Shown: in pieces, positions 7,278-16,488 of the stretch
Layout of the letters: the number at the start of each line of letters is the position of its first letter
Numbering within the stretch: position 1 is the first letter of the stretch
Source of the DNA: an uncultured Dorea sp.
GTDB taxonomy: Bacteria; Bacillota; Clostridia; Lachnospirales; Lachnospiraceae
Assembly: GCA_910589275.1 (NCBI GenBank)
Contig: CAJUTH010000012.1
Span: forward strand, 1 to 64,000
Length of the DNA: 64,000 bases
Reading direction: 5' to 3'
Program-made: the position numbers and the translations under genes
The notes under the pieces: generated by a model
Told to the model about the DNA's origin: nothing
Databases searched by the model: none
What the model saw: only the letters and a program-made list of their open reading frames with translations

Positions 7278-9962
7278 TTATAATGACGGCTGGGAGAAAG
7301 TAATTACCGCGTCATTTTTTCTCATGAAGAGCAATCCGAAGGAACCCGGACCGCAATTGCTCGCTACTGCAGAAGAAGCCTTCTGCAGATAAATTCTTTC
7401 AAAGGGACAGTACTGCATTGCCAGCGCCTGAATGTATTCCAGTTTTCTCTCATCCAGCCCGGCGTAGGTAATAAACAGAATCCGCCGATCAATATTTCTC
7501 GCATCCCGAAGCACTTTTCGCACATATCCCTTTGCCATATGCTCAAAATCCCCCATTTCCATACCTCCCACTACCATCCTGCTTTTCCGTAGTTTGATAA
7601 CCGGATGAAGCAGCAGCGCGTCGCAGAAAAACTGGATTCTTTTGGACAGCCTTCCCGCCTGAGCCATCATATTGGTGCGGTCGATAATAAAAGCCGACGA
7701 TACATAGTTTCTCAGCTTTTTCAAATGATTGATAATCTCTGTTTTTCCAGCATGGTTTTCCGCCATAGCGGCCGCATACAAAACAATCAGCCCCATGCTG
7801 CTGGAAAGATGCCCGGAATCAAGCACCGTAACATTTTCAAAGGATTTTGCCGCTTCTACAGCATTATTATACCCTTGGCTGGCATGCTTCGCCATGGTGA
7901 TATGTATCACGTTCTGAGCCTCCGTCAGCTTATCCGCGAAAAACTGTTCGTAATCCTCCACCTCCGGCGGCTGGGACAGCCCTTTCAGCCCGTCGGCCAC
8001 ATACATCAGCAGCTCGTCGGCCTTAAGCTCCATCTCATCTAAGAAACGCCCCTGATCCGTATAAACATAATAAGGGCACACGGAAATCCCAAACTCCTCC
8101 TTCAAGGGATCTGGAAGGTCGCACACCGTATCTGTGGTAATCATAACAGATCTCCTATGGCTCTGTTCGAAGATCAGTACATCCTTCCCGATCTCGGCCG
8201 GGTCGGCTTCCTCACTCAGCTTCACCAGCTCTTTCGGCAGAATACTCAACACTCCCGCCTCAAGCAGCGCGCCGCTGACCGGCTTCGCCAAATAACCGTC
8301 AAATCCTTCCTTCCGATAAAGAAGCTGGTTGTCGCTTCCCGCATTGGCAGTCAGCGCAATCACCGGAACATCCTGACACAATCCTCCCGGCTGCCTGCGC
8401 AGAGCATGCAGGCACTCTATTCCATCCATTTCCGGCATCAGATGATCCATCAGAATGGCGTCATAGTGCTGGTTCTGTGTCAGCCTCAGACATTCCTCAC
8501 CGCTCATCGCCGTATCAATTTGGATTTTCGTTTCGGACAGCAGCTTACGAACCACCATCAGATTCATCTCATTGTCATCCACCACGAGTATATGCGCGTC
8601 CGGCGCCTCGAAGCTCTGCTTGTACTGGTCTTCGGCGCTTCTCTTTCTGCGGGAGGTCAATGTAAACGTCCCCAGCTCCTTATCATTGATAATGTCCTGC
8701 TCCAGCATCACCACAAATTTAGAGCCTTTCATATAAACGCTGTTCACACTAATTTCCCCGCCCATCAGTTCCACCATCTGCTGAACAATGCTAAGACCCA
8801 GCCCGGTTCCTTCAATGTGACGGTTCTTCTCTTCATTCACCCTTTTAAATGCATTAAAAATATAGGGAATATTCTCCTTTTTCACTCCTTGTCCGGTATC
8901 TTCCACCGTATACCACACCCGCACCCGGTTCAAAGTCAAGCGCTCGCACCGCACAGAAAGAGTGACAAAACCTTCGCTTGTATATTTCACCGCATTATTC
9001 AGCAGATTGATCAGGATCTGCTTAATCCGAACCTCGTCGCCGCAGAGCATACTGGGAATTGAGGAATCCACATGCAGCTTAAATTCCAGTCCCTTTTCCT
9101 TTGCCTTAACCCAGATCATATTAACAATCTCTGAAAAAAGAGCCCCCGTCTCATAAGAGACGTTCACAATCTCCATTTTGCCAGATTTGATCTTGGACAG
9201 ATCCAGAATGTCATTGATCAGCGTAAGCAGCATCTTACTGGCGCCTTGGATATTCCTTGCATTCTCCGCAACATCCTCCGGGATATCCCCCCGGAGAATG
9301 ATCTCATTTAGTCCGATGATGGTATTGATCGGCGTCCGGATCTCATGGCTCATGCTGGAGAAAAAGTGATTCTCCGCCTCATTCAGCTCCTCGATTTCCT
9401 TTTTCTGCTGTCTGGAAAGCTCATTTTCCTCTTCATACAGCCTGTTTAAAATGATCAGCAGCACACCGACTAGCACTCCCACCATGATCACGGAATTCGC
9501 AGAATCATAAAATGAACGCATCTGGGTATTCCCCGCAACCAGTTCCGGGAAATGATAGGCTCCGTGATAGCAGAGCTCCGTCTCCACCACGCCAAGCAAA
9601 AAGAACACCAGCTTGCACTTTCCCGTCAGCGTAATACTGATATAAATAAAATAGATTACCAGCCATTCCGGCACCCCGCTGTAAAATCCCCCCGCTGTAA
9701 AAAAACTTACCGGAAACAGCACCAGTATCAATGATGCAATCAACATAGCTCCTTTGTTGATGCAGTTCTTCTCCACACTGATCCTTACAACCGTCCACAT
9801 AAAGACAAGACTTGCCGCCAGCAGAAACAGATTGACCATACTTCTGCCCATAGGCAGGACAAATGTCGACGCGATCATGCAGATGCCGGTTCCCACGCGG
9901 AACATCCTCTCCCGCAGACTCAGCCTGTGGTCAAAGATCATCTCATACCATTTTCTAAACAC
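7278..9962 (-). CDS. Hybrid histidine kinase fused to a DegV (FakB-like) domain
   Basis: 894 residues. Residues 1-175 hold about six membrane helices. HisKA follows with His206 in SHEIRTP, then HATPase_c (N-box LLNNAVKYT, G-boxes EDTGQG and GTGLGLS), a receiver at about 455-575 with phospho-acceptor Asp506 and Lys560, and a complete DegV domain at about 605-880. DegV landmarks are ITTDTVCDLP, LSQPPEVEDY, VLDSGHLSSSMG and QAGRLSK. DegV/FakB proteins bind fatty acids and present them to FakA kinase. The family's usual HxGPG near the end reads NCGPG here. The start is GTG with GAGGAGG upstream. Third gene of an operon with two other phosphorelay proteins. Fatty-acid sensing is inferred. Confidence 0.88.
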   Translation of the reverse strand: MFRKWYEMIFDHRLSLRERMFRVGTGICMIASTFVLPMGRSMVNLFLLAASLVFMWTVVRISVEKNCINKGAMLIASLILVLFPVSFFTAGGFYSGVPEWLVIYFIYISITLTGKCKLVFFLLGVVETELCYHGAYHFPELVAGNTQMRSFYDSANSVIMVGVLVGVLLIILNRLYEEENELSRQQKKEIEELNEAENHFFSSMSHEIRTPINTIIGLNEIILRGDIPEDVAENARNIQGASKMLLTLINDILDLSKIKSGKMEIVNVSYETGALFSEIVNMIWVKAKEKGLEFKLHVDSSIPSMLCGDEVRIKQILINLLNNAVKYTSEGFVTLSVRCERLTLNRVRVWYTVEDTGQGVKKENIPYIFNAFKRVNEEKNRHIEGTGLGLSIVQQMVELMGGEISVNSVYMKGSKFVVMLEQDIINDKELGTFTLTSRRKRSAEDQYKQSFEAPDAHILVVDDNEMNLMVVRKLLSETKIQIDTAMSGEECLRLTQNQHYDAILMDHLMPEMDGIECLHALRRQPGGLCQDVPVIALTANAGSDNQLLYRKEGFDGYLAKPVSGALLEAGVLSILPKELVKLSEEADPAEIGKDVLIFEQSHRRSVMITTDTVCDLPDPLKEEFGISVCPYYVYTDQGRFLDEMELKADELLMYVADGLKGLSQPPEVEDYEQFFADKLTEAQNVIHITMAKHASQGYNNAVEAAKSFENVTVLDSGHLSSSMGLIVLYAAAMAENHAGKTEIINHLKKLRNYVSSAFIIDRTNMMAQAGRLSKRIQFFCDALLLHPVIKLRKSRMVVGGMEMGDFEHMAKGYVRKVLRDARNIDRRILFITYAGLDERKLEYIQALAMQYCPFERIYLQKASSAVASNCGPGSFGLLFMRKNDAVITFSQPSL

Positions 9963-10015
9963 CCAACGCTTCCTCCTCTCAAAATATAGACTCGCTCAAA
10001 AAGCAGAAACCGCCG

Positions 10016-12586
10016 CTATAATCCGGACATACTCCCGCTGACTTCCTCGTACATCCGAAGCAGCCGGGCATGATTTTCCCTGACATATTCGATATACCCC
10101 TGTTTTGCGGCCAGTTCCAGAGTCTTTGCATGAGCCGAAAGCTCTTCAGCCCCGATAGTCAGCGAAGTACTCTTCAGCGCATGAACTTTTACTGCATAAT
10201 CCGTCCAGTTAGCCGCTTCATACAAGGAAATGATCTCCTCTTTCTTAGCCGCGCTCTGAGCATGGAACATCCGCAGCATCTCCAGATAAAATTCTTCCTC
10301 TCCGCAGCAGTAATCCAGCCCCATCTTTATATTAATCCCAGCTTTCTCAAGTTCGGCGTAAGGAACCGCCCCCGAAACTTCTCCAGCCTCCTCCTCTGCC
10401 GGAGTATTCTCCGAAATCGGTTCTTCCTCCGGTAACGTCTCCTTTTTCAATGTCAAAGCAGCATCCGTTTCCGGTTCTTCTTCCGCCGCCAAAACAGCGT
10501 CTAATATCGGCTCTTCCTCCGACGATACGCCGTACTTGATACACTCCTCCGGCAGCACCCTGCGCAGCACTCTTTCCAATACGGAACGCTCAATAGGCTT
10601 CGGAATAAATTCCGTAAACCCCTCAATTCGGAACATTTCCCTTGCACCGCTTATCGTATTAGCAGTCAGAGCAATCACCGGCAGATCTTTATAGATTCCA
10701 TTATTCATTTCACGGATAAATCTCAGCGTTTCCACTCCATCAAATCCTGGCATCATATGATCCAAGAAAATAATATCATACTCCGCCGTCTGGCACTTCT
10801 CTACTGCCTCCCGGCCGCTCAGACAAGTATCTACCTCGATTCCATAGCTTCCCAAAACTCCCTTAGCTACCACTAGGTTCATCTCTTCGTCATCCACCGT
10901 CAGAGCCCGGACTCCTTCGCAGGAGAATGGCTTACGTCCCGACGCCTGCGCATCCTCAAACCCATTTTCCCACGCCTCGCCGTTCAATAAATTCGCAACG
11001 GAAAGAGCGGAAAACGGCTTATGTATTGTCATGAGCCTGCTGTCCCTGCTCAAGCTGTATTCTCTCTCCGCAATTAATACCACCCGGAGAGAATCCGCCA
11101 GTTCCTCATAATAGGAAGGATTTTCTTCATATTCATTCTGCGCGATAAATACATGAGTCAGCTTATAGGTACGCTGCAGCTTCTGAAGCCCATCAAAATT
11201 GTGAGCCTGATAACCCTCAATGCCAAGACCTTCCACCAGACTCACGATCAGCTTGTCATAATAGCCTCTTACCTCGTCGCAGCTATATTTCTCCGGACGG
11301 AAATAACACGCAATGCAGAATTCGTTCGCATTGGGAAGCAAGATGCAGGGCGTATCGTCCGCCACTCCCTGCGGAATCACAATATGCGCATGCAGCCCTT
11401 CCATTCCTTTGCTTTCAAAATGAACAAAACCACCCATGGCATGAAGAAGCCCTCTGGCAATGGGGATTCCCAGACCCAGTCCTCCCGCAAACCGGCTGCT
11501 GCCGGAATCCGCCTGATAGAAATCATCATAAATCTGTGTAAGCTGCGAATCTGTCATACCTATCCCGGTGTCATAAATGTCAATGATCAAATTAATCCCA
11601 TAGCTCTCCTGCCGGAACTCGATACAGACATTGATCCCGCCTTCCTCTGTAAATTTGATCGCATTTTCCAGAATGATCTTCAATACATGAGAAATCTTTT
11701 CCGCATCCCCTATTAGAACCGCCGGCGTCTTCGGATTGATATCAAATACCATCTCAAGCTGATACCGGCTGCCCTGGATGGCCGTCATCGTGATCATGTC
11801 GTTTAGCACCGATGTAATCATGTATTCTTCCCTTGTGGGTATCAGTGTTCCTTCGGAAATCTCCGTATAATCCAGCATGTTGTTGATCTGATTGGACAAA
11901 CGTTTCCCCGCCAGTTGAATTGACTGCATATCTGTCCGTATTTCTGGTGTAATCTCCTTTCCCAGCGTTACCTCGCTGATCCCCAGCACCATGTTGATAG
12001 GCGTCCTCAGCTCATGGGACACGTTGGATAAAAATTCTGCATTCTGCCGCCCGGCTTTCTCTAACTCCGCAAAAGCCGTGTCGTACCTTCTTCTGTCCGC
12101 TTTCCTCCTGTCAATCCGGTATCTTGCGATTGCCACGGCTCCAAACATCACGGTAAGCCCCAGCATTAGCTGCACCATTTCCCCAAATTCCATGTGATAG
12201 TGAATCGTATGAAGGAACACAAAATGGTACAGAAGTACCAGCATATACAAGGCGGCTGTCATATACAACAGCCGCTTCCTGTCAAACATAGAAAAAACCA
12301 GAATCATCATACAAACTACTGCCGGTATATCATAAAGACTGATGCTGTGTACGCCGAAGAAAAAGAATTCCGTCATCATCACCCCAGCGCACAGATTCTC
12401 GTAAATCAGCTCCGTACCAATATTTCCGATATGAAGACACCACACGCTAAAACAACCGGCCATTACCAGCGGCACCATCCACGGCTCCCATAACAGCGCC
12501 GCCGTAATCACAATCAGCGTTACGCTGAACACACTGACAATAACTGCAAGAAGCAGATGCATGCTGGTCTGCTCTTCTGTTCTCAT
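10016..12586 (-). CDS. Hybrid histidine kinase with receiver and Hpt domains
   Basis: 856 residues. About six membrane helices (10-155), HisKA with His191 in SHELRTPINM, HATPase (LENAIKFTEEGG; GGLGLGIPIARG), a degenerate receiver-like stretch at about 413-530 that keeps the HKPF lysine but lacks a clear phospho-acceptor, a true receiver at 557-675 (Asp609 in FLDHMMPG), an acidic Glu/Pro-rich linker (about 685-740), and a C-terminal Hpt domain with His802 in VHALKSTS. The architecture is that of an ArcB/BarA-style multistep phosphorelay kinase. Its ATG overlaps the stop of the upstream receiver gene by four bases, so the two are translationally coupled. Confidence 0.92.
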   Translation of the reverse strand: MRTEEQTSMHLLLAVIVSVFSVTLIVITAALLWEPWMVPLVMAGCFSVWCLHIGNIGTELIYENLCAGVMMTEFFFFGVHSISLYDIPAVVCMMILVFSMFDRKRLLYMTAALYMLVLLYHFVFLHTIHYHMEFGEMVQLMLGLTVMFGAVAIARYRIDRRKADRRRYDTAFAELEKAGRQNAEFLSNVSHELRTPINMVLGISEVTLGKEITPEIRTDMQSIQLAGKRLSNQINNMLDYTEISEGTLIPTREEYMITSVLNDMITMTAIQGSRYQLEMVFDINPKTPAVLIGDAEKISHVLKIILENAIKFTEEGGINVCIEFRQESYGINLIIDIYDTGIGMTDSQLTQIYDDFYQADSGSSRFAGGLGLGIPIARGLLHAMGGFVHFESKGMEGLHAHIVIPQGVADDTPCILLPNANEFCIACYFRPEKYSCDEVRGYYDKLIVSLVEGLGIEGYQAHNFDGLQKLQRTYKLTHVFIAQNEYEENPSYYEELADSLRVVLIAEREYSLSRDSRLMTIHKPFSALSVANLLNGEAWENGFEDAQASGRKPFSCEGVRALTVDDEEMNLVVAKGVLGSYGIEVDTCLSGREAVEKCQTAEYDIIFLDHMMPGFDGVETLRFIREMNNGIYKDLPVIALTANTISGAREMFRIEGFTEFIPKPIERSVLERVLRRVLPEECIKYGVSSEEEPILDAVLAAEEEPETDAALTLKKETLPEEEPISENTPAEEEAGEVSGAVPYAELEKAGINIKMGLDYCCGEEEFYLEMLRMFHAQSAAKKEEIISLYEAANWTDYAVKVHALKSTSLTIGAEELSAHAKTLELAAKQGYIEYVRENHARLLRMYEEVSGSMSGL

Positions 12587-12945
12587 GATTCCTCAAACTC
12601 CTTCGCAACCCGTTTCAGCAATTCCTGCGGATAATACGGTTTCTTTAAATAGTTAGCTGCCCCCAGCTTGATAGCGCTGCGCACGTCATCCTCAAATCCC
12701 GACGCCGTCAAGAAAATCACAGGAACGTCTATTGATAATTCCTTCATATGTTCAAACGTCTCCATACCGTCCATACCCGGCATGGCAATATCCAGAAGAA
12801 CCAAGTCTATATTTTCGCTTTTTAGCTTCTTCAGCGCCTCTTCCCCCGATTCCGCAAAAAGCACATTATAATGCTCTCTGAGAATCATCTTTGTCCTCGT
12901 CAAATTCATTGAGTCATCATCCACTACTAAGATACGTTTCTGCAT
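12583..12945 (-). CDS. Single-domain response regulator (CheY-like)
   Basis: 120 residues consisting only of a receiver: acidic residues in ILVVDDDSMN, phospho-acceptor Asp in LVLLDIAMPGMDG (about residue 53), Thr in FLTASG and switch Lys in YLKKPYYP. There is no output domain, so it works by protein contact or as a phosphate shuttle. It is the first gene of the operon, with a good promoter about 55 bases upstream, and overlaps the Hpt-bearing hybrid kinase by four bases, making that kinase its probable partner. Confidence 0.92.
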   Translation of the reverse strand: MQKRILVVDDDSMNLTRTKMILREHYNVLFAESGEEALKKLKSENIDLVLLDIAMPGMDGMETFEHMKELSIDVPVIFLTASGFEDDVRSAIKLGAANYLKKPYYPQELLKRVAKEFEES

Positions 12946-12999
12946 ACTGTTACCTCCTGTTTACTTCAAGGGGGATTCCCCGGATCCCCGCATGACAAT

Positions 13000-13028
13000 A
13001 TTTTAAACTATAATACAGGTAAAATCAA
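13000..13028 (-). promoter_or_regulatory. Promoter of the three-gene phosphorelay operon
   Basis: On the minus strand TTGATT (13028-13023), 17-base spacer, TAAAAT (13005-13000). Between it and the first gene lies a short hairpin, GGGGAT/ATCCCC at about 12971-12989, which falls in the leader. Confidence 0.6.
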
Positions 13029-13137
13029 GAATTAACGCCGGATAAAAGAAAGAGACTGCCTCCCAGGTTGTTATTATTCTCTTCGTTCACAGCAGCTCTC
13101 ACAAATGCAAAATACTGTATGAACTGTAACCCTCTGT

Positions 13138-14154
13138 TTACCAGGCATCCTGCGAACAGTGATAATCCCGATATGCTTGCAGTACCTTTGTATACTGCAG
13201 TGTTTTTTCTCCCACAAGCTTTGAAGCTCCCAGCGGATACTTATCCGGCAGGATTTCTGCCGCCGCTTCCGGCTCCCAGTAAAAGACGCCGGACTCATCC
13301 TGATCCTTTAGTTCTTCTAACGCCCTGATGCAGTCCGCCACGATCTGGTAACTGCCTTCCTCGTCATAATCCAGCCCGCCTACCTCGGCGATCATAACAG
13401 GCTTATGGTAACGCTTCTTATATTCCTTTAATTTTGCCGCCAGCTTACCACTATCGCTCTCAAATTTCTCCCAGTAAGGGTAATAGGAAAAGCCTAAGAT
13501 ATCCGTCTTCCCTCCCCGGGCAAAGAAATTTTCCAGAAACGGCAGGCACTGTACATCATCCATCACGGAGGCCAGATGGGTAATCACCCGGCAGTCCGGG
13601 CAGACTTCTTTCACAGCGTCATAACCTGCATTCAGAAGCCGCACCAACTGCTCCGGCTCCTTCTTTAAGTCTCCCGCCGGACGCATCATGCCATTGTTTA
13701 TCTCGTTACCCACCTGAACCCAGTCCGGGCAAACGCCGTGATCACGGAGAAGTTCCATGACATTCCTAGTATGCTCCGCGGCCAGTCTTTCCAGTTCCCA
13801 GCCGCTCTTTCCCTTCCAAGCCTCCGGCATATCTTGAAATTCCGGATCTGCAAAATGATCGCTGTAATGAAAATCCAGCATCCATCTCATCCCCTGCGCT
13901 TTTGCACGCTCCGCCATGGCAAGCGCCCCGTTCCTGTCACAAAATCCCAGTAAACACCGCACATCCGGCCGTTTCTGCCAGACCGCCTCCTTCGGAGGGT
14001 CTACAAATACCCGCAAACGAACTGCATTCGCGCCCAGCTCCTTAGACGCGGTAAAGATATCCGTTTCCCCGCCCCGCTCATCCATCCAATGATATCCCAT
14101 AGCCTCTAGCTGGCTCGTCCAGCCTAAATCTACGCCATAAATCATCCTCTTCAT
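13138..14154 (-). CDS. Endo-beta-1,4-galactanase, GH53
   Basis: 338 residues, GH53 of clan GH-A, cleaving beta-1,4-galactan or its oligomers. Acid/base Glu151 in VQVGNEINNGM and nucleophile Glu257 in MIAEVGG are present, together with the family block RLRVFVDP and the barrel strand LDFHYSDH. There is no signal peptide, so it acts in the cytoplasm on imported galacto-oligosaccharides rather than on polymer outside. It ends the gene series that starts with the sugar ABC transporter and fits with the GH2 beta-galactosidase at the far end of the locus. The usual exported galactanase of such loci is not seen here. Confidence 0.92.
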   Translation of the reverse strand: MKRMIYGVDLGWTSQLEAMGYHWMDERGGETDIFTASKELGANAVRLRVFVDPPKEAVWQKRPDVRCLLGFCDRNGALAMAERAKAQGMRWMLDFHYSDHFADPEFQDMPEAWKGKSGWELERLAAEHTRNVMELLRDHGVCPDWVQVGNEINNGMMRPAGDLKKEPEQLVRLLNAGYDAVKEVCPDCRVITHLASVMDDVQCLPFLENFFARGGKTDILGFSYYPYWEKFESDSGKLAAKLKEYKKRYHKPVMIAEVGGLDYDEEGSYQIVADCIRALEELKDQDESGVFYWEPEAAAEILPDKYPLGASKLVGEKTLQYTKVLQAYRDYHCSQDAW

Positions 14155-14238
14155 CTGCCCTCTCCCATTACTTACAAATTATAAATCACATAATTTTAAG
14201 TAAACAACGCATACTGCCTGTTCCACGCAGGTAGGATT

Positions 14239-14457
14239 CTAATCAAAATCAAACTTGGTAAACCTCTGGTACATTGCCCCATATTTCGTCCTTACCATCT
14301 CGTTTCCTTCCAGCACGTCCGCTTCCTTTCCGGTATACTGGCAGCGCAGACAGTAATACTCGTCCTTTTCCTTATCGTAAAACATATCGATATCCAGATC
14401 CCGCATAAAGCAGGCCGGGCATCTGTAATTTAATCTGCCTTTTCCAGCTTGAGCCAT
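14239..14457 (-). CDS. Small zinc-ribbon protein, unknown function
   Basis: 72 residues with two CxxC knuckles, CPAC and CLRC, about 25 residues apart, giving a typical four-cysteine zinc ribbon, then a C-terminal tail rich in aromatic and charged residues. An AAAAGGAGG ribosome site lies within the end of the upstream 610-residue gene, and the two frames overlap by 28 bases. Such ribbons often bind nucleic acid or act as a small partner protein, but nothing here fixes a role. The overlap and ribosome site make it a credible gene despite its length. Confidence 0.75.
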   Translation of the reverse strand: MAQAGKGRLNYRCPACFMRDLDIDMFYDKEKDEYYCLRCQYTGKEADVLEGNEMVRTKYGAMYQRFTKFDFD

Positions 14458-16262
14458 GTCGCAAAGACCTCCTTTTCTGAAACCTGCTTCTTATACCCCA
14501 GCGTAAACATCGGAGAAAACGCATAGCCCTCCCGGACATAGCCTTCTGCGCCTTCCGAAGCTCTCATAGATACCTTCGTCTCAATTGCGGGAATTACTGC
14601 AGAAACTTCCTCTGCATCCGCAAGACTCTCCTCCCTGCACCGGTACTCATATACAATCTCCTTCGGCTGGCTGCCCTCGCAGCGAAGACGGATACCGCTC
14701 ATATCCTCCGGGTATTCGGTGGTTCCGTAGCAGGCAACCATATATTCGTTGATCTCAACCTTCGCGTCCGGCCTGCTCATTTCCAGAATCTCGCGTTCGA
14801 TACGGATGGTTCCTTCCCCTTCCGCGAAATACAGTCTGGTCTGCAATTTCACCGTCAGATCATAGAATTCGATGTCCACCGGATCCAGCGTCAGAACTCT
14901 TACATTTCCTTCCTGTGAGAAATGAGCCTTGGTACGGCACAGGCACAGATCTACTTCCTCTCTCTGATAGCAGATCTTGGCGCTTCGGATGGTTCCTTCC
15001 CCGGCATAATGGGTAAAATATCCGGCCCGGTATTTTTCTTGGATCAGGAATGGATAGGACGCGTCCTGTACATGCTTCGTCCCGATTCCTACCTCCCATT
15101 TCAGCTTTGCCGCATAAGGGCGCAGATCAAAGATTGCTCCGCCTTGGTCCATATTCACGCCCGCCCGCATAAAGGGATCGGTATACCAGAACAACTGCTT
15201 GTCAGAGCCGTAGAGAATATCCCTCCACAGGGCGCACTCCGGCTCTGTATAGGACTTCTTCTCCCGGTAATAGTCTGCAAATTCAGACATGGTCATATCG
15301 GTAAGCTTCCCTTCCTTCTTCAGGCTGCCATAGTACTTACAGCCGTCAGAGTAGGATTTTAAGAGCAGCTCATAGGGCGCTTCCCAGCGTCCCATCTTAT
15401 TCATCCAGCCGGGTCCCACAAACATCATATTATAGGCATAGCCGTTGTTGTATTTCTCCTGCGCGCGGTACTGGTCGATCAAATTGTATAAGTAGGGGTA
15501 TTCCCATGTCTTAGAATCGTAGATCATCCCCCGCAGCACATTCTGGGGATGGGTTCCGAAGTTCGAGCCGTTTCCGTCATAGCAGGCAAGCAGATCCCTA
15601 GAAAGATGGGGGATCGCAACGATTCCGGAATCCTCCGCCTCATTTGCCGCCGGAGCGTGGGTATTCTGTTTGGAGGGAATCCATGGCGCCCACGGGCCTC
15701 CGTCAAATAAGGTATACCATGAATTATTGCAGGTATGGTAGGCCTTCGGCCCCTCCTCCCAGCAGGTAGCGATCGCACACTTTATCATGGGATATCTTTC
15801 CTTAATATAATTGGTCAGCTCCGCGTCCATGTAATAGGAGCCCGTAGACTCCGGATAGAACCCGAACCGCTCATGGAATTTTGCGAATACATCGTCCACA
15901 ATCCGCTTCTTGTCCTCCATAGCGAACATCCAGATACAAAAATCCTTTGTCTTATACTTATCCCTGAACTGCTCGCAGGGAAGCCCTAAGAGCGATAATG
16001 CAATCTCATCCCCGTATTTCTCATGGTCGTCCTTTGCGATCTGCACCGCCTCGTCGTTAAAAAGCGCCGCATAGGTCATATGAATCGTAACCTTCAGGCC
16101 ATTTTCATGCGCGATCCTCTGCTGCGTCTTGAAAATATCAAGGGATTCTGTCAACAGCTTTTTATTGCCGATATCCTCCTCCTTTCCATGACCGGTAACC
16201 GTAGCCGAATACTCCGGCACCATCTCCGGCCGGTGAATGACATTCAGAATAAATTCACCCAT
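14430..16262 (-). CDS. Unrecognised 610-residue protein of galactan locus, possible carbohydrate-active enzyme
   Basis: I do not recognise a named family. No signal peptide and no membrane helices, so cytoplasmic. The first 280 residues look like an alpha/beta barrel: strand VTIHMTYAALFND, helix-strand pairs, FGFYPESTGSYYMD followed by CAIATCWEEG, reminiscent of polysaccharide deacetylase or GH57-like barrels; the conserved-looking acids in YMDAE and CWEEG are catalytic candidates. Residues 400-590 look beta-rich, like an accessory sandwich. Start 16262 is chosen because AAAGGAG lies about eight bases upstream. Position between the sugar transporter and GH53 suggests a role in processing the imported glycan. 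That role is inference. Confidence 0.75.
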   Translation of the reverse strand: MGEFILNVIHRPEMVPEYSATVTGHGKEEDIGNKKLLTESLDIFKTQQRIAHENGLKVTIHMTYAALFNDEAVQIAKDDHEKYGDEIALSLLGLPCEQFRDKYKTKDFCIWMFAMEDKKRIVDDVFAKFHERFGFYPESTGSYYMDAELTNYIKERYPMIKCAIATCWEEGPKAYHTCNNSWYTLFDGGPWAPWIPSKQNTHAPAANEAEDSGIVAIPHLSRDLLACYDGNGSNFGTHPQNVLRGMIYDSKTWEYPYLYNLIDQYRAQEKYNNGYAYNMMFVGPGWMNKMGRWEAPYELLLKSYSDGCKYYGSLKKEGKLTDMTMSEFADYYREKKSYTEPECALWRDILYGSDKQLFWYTDPFMRAGVNMDQGGAIFDLRPYAAKLKWEVGIGTKHVQDASYPFLIQEKYRAGYFTHYAGEGTIRSAKICYQREEVDLCLCRTKAHFSQEGNVRVLTLDPVDIEFYDLTVKLQTRLYFAEGEGTIRIEREILEMSRPDAKVEINEYMVACYGTTEYPEDMSGIRLRCEGSQPKEIVYEYRCREESLADAEEVSAVIPAIETKVSMRASEGAEGYVREGYAFSPMFTLGYKKQVSEKEVFATWLKLEKAD

Positions 16263-16365
16263 CCTTACGTCTCCTTTCCGCAATGAAATCTATGATGCAT
16301 CATTCTTTTCACAGAACTCCCGCCAGCCTGAAGCCTTTCGGCATGGCAGGATCTTTTGTGAACCA

Positions 16366-16413
16366 CATAAAAATCCGGCATCCCAGCACAAATAACTGCA
16401 AGGGATGCCGGAT
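16366..16413 (-). terminator. Rho-independent terminator after sugar permease genes
   Basis: Perfect 12 bp arms ATCCGGCATCCC (16373-16384) and GGGATGCCGGAT (16402-16413) with a 17-base loop; on the minus strand the stem is followed by TTTTT. It separates the transporter genes from the 610-residue gene and would lower, or condition, read-through into the enzymes. Confidence 0.75.
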
Positions 16414-16488
16414 AAGCTCTTCTTACTATTTCAAGTTCAACAGTGATATATCCGCCGTCTTTTTGGATCTTTATACCATAAGAGCCGA

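Noticed and set aside
8157..9062. Plus-strand frame of 301 codons opposite the kinase-DegV gene
   Set aside because: Antisense shadow of a gene with clear domains; no ribosome site, composition of a mirrored frame.
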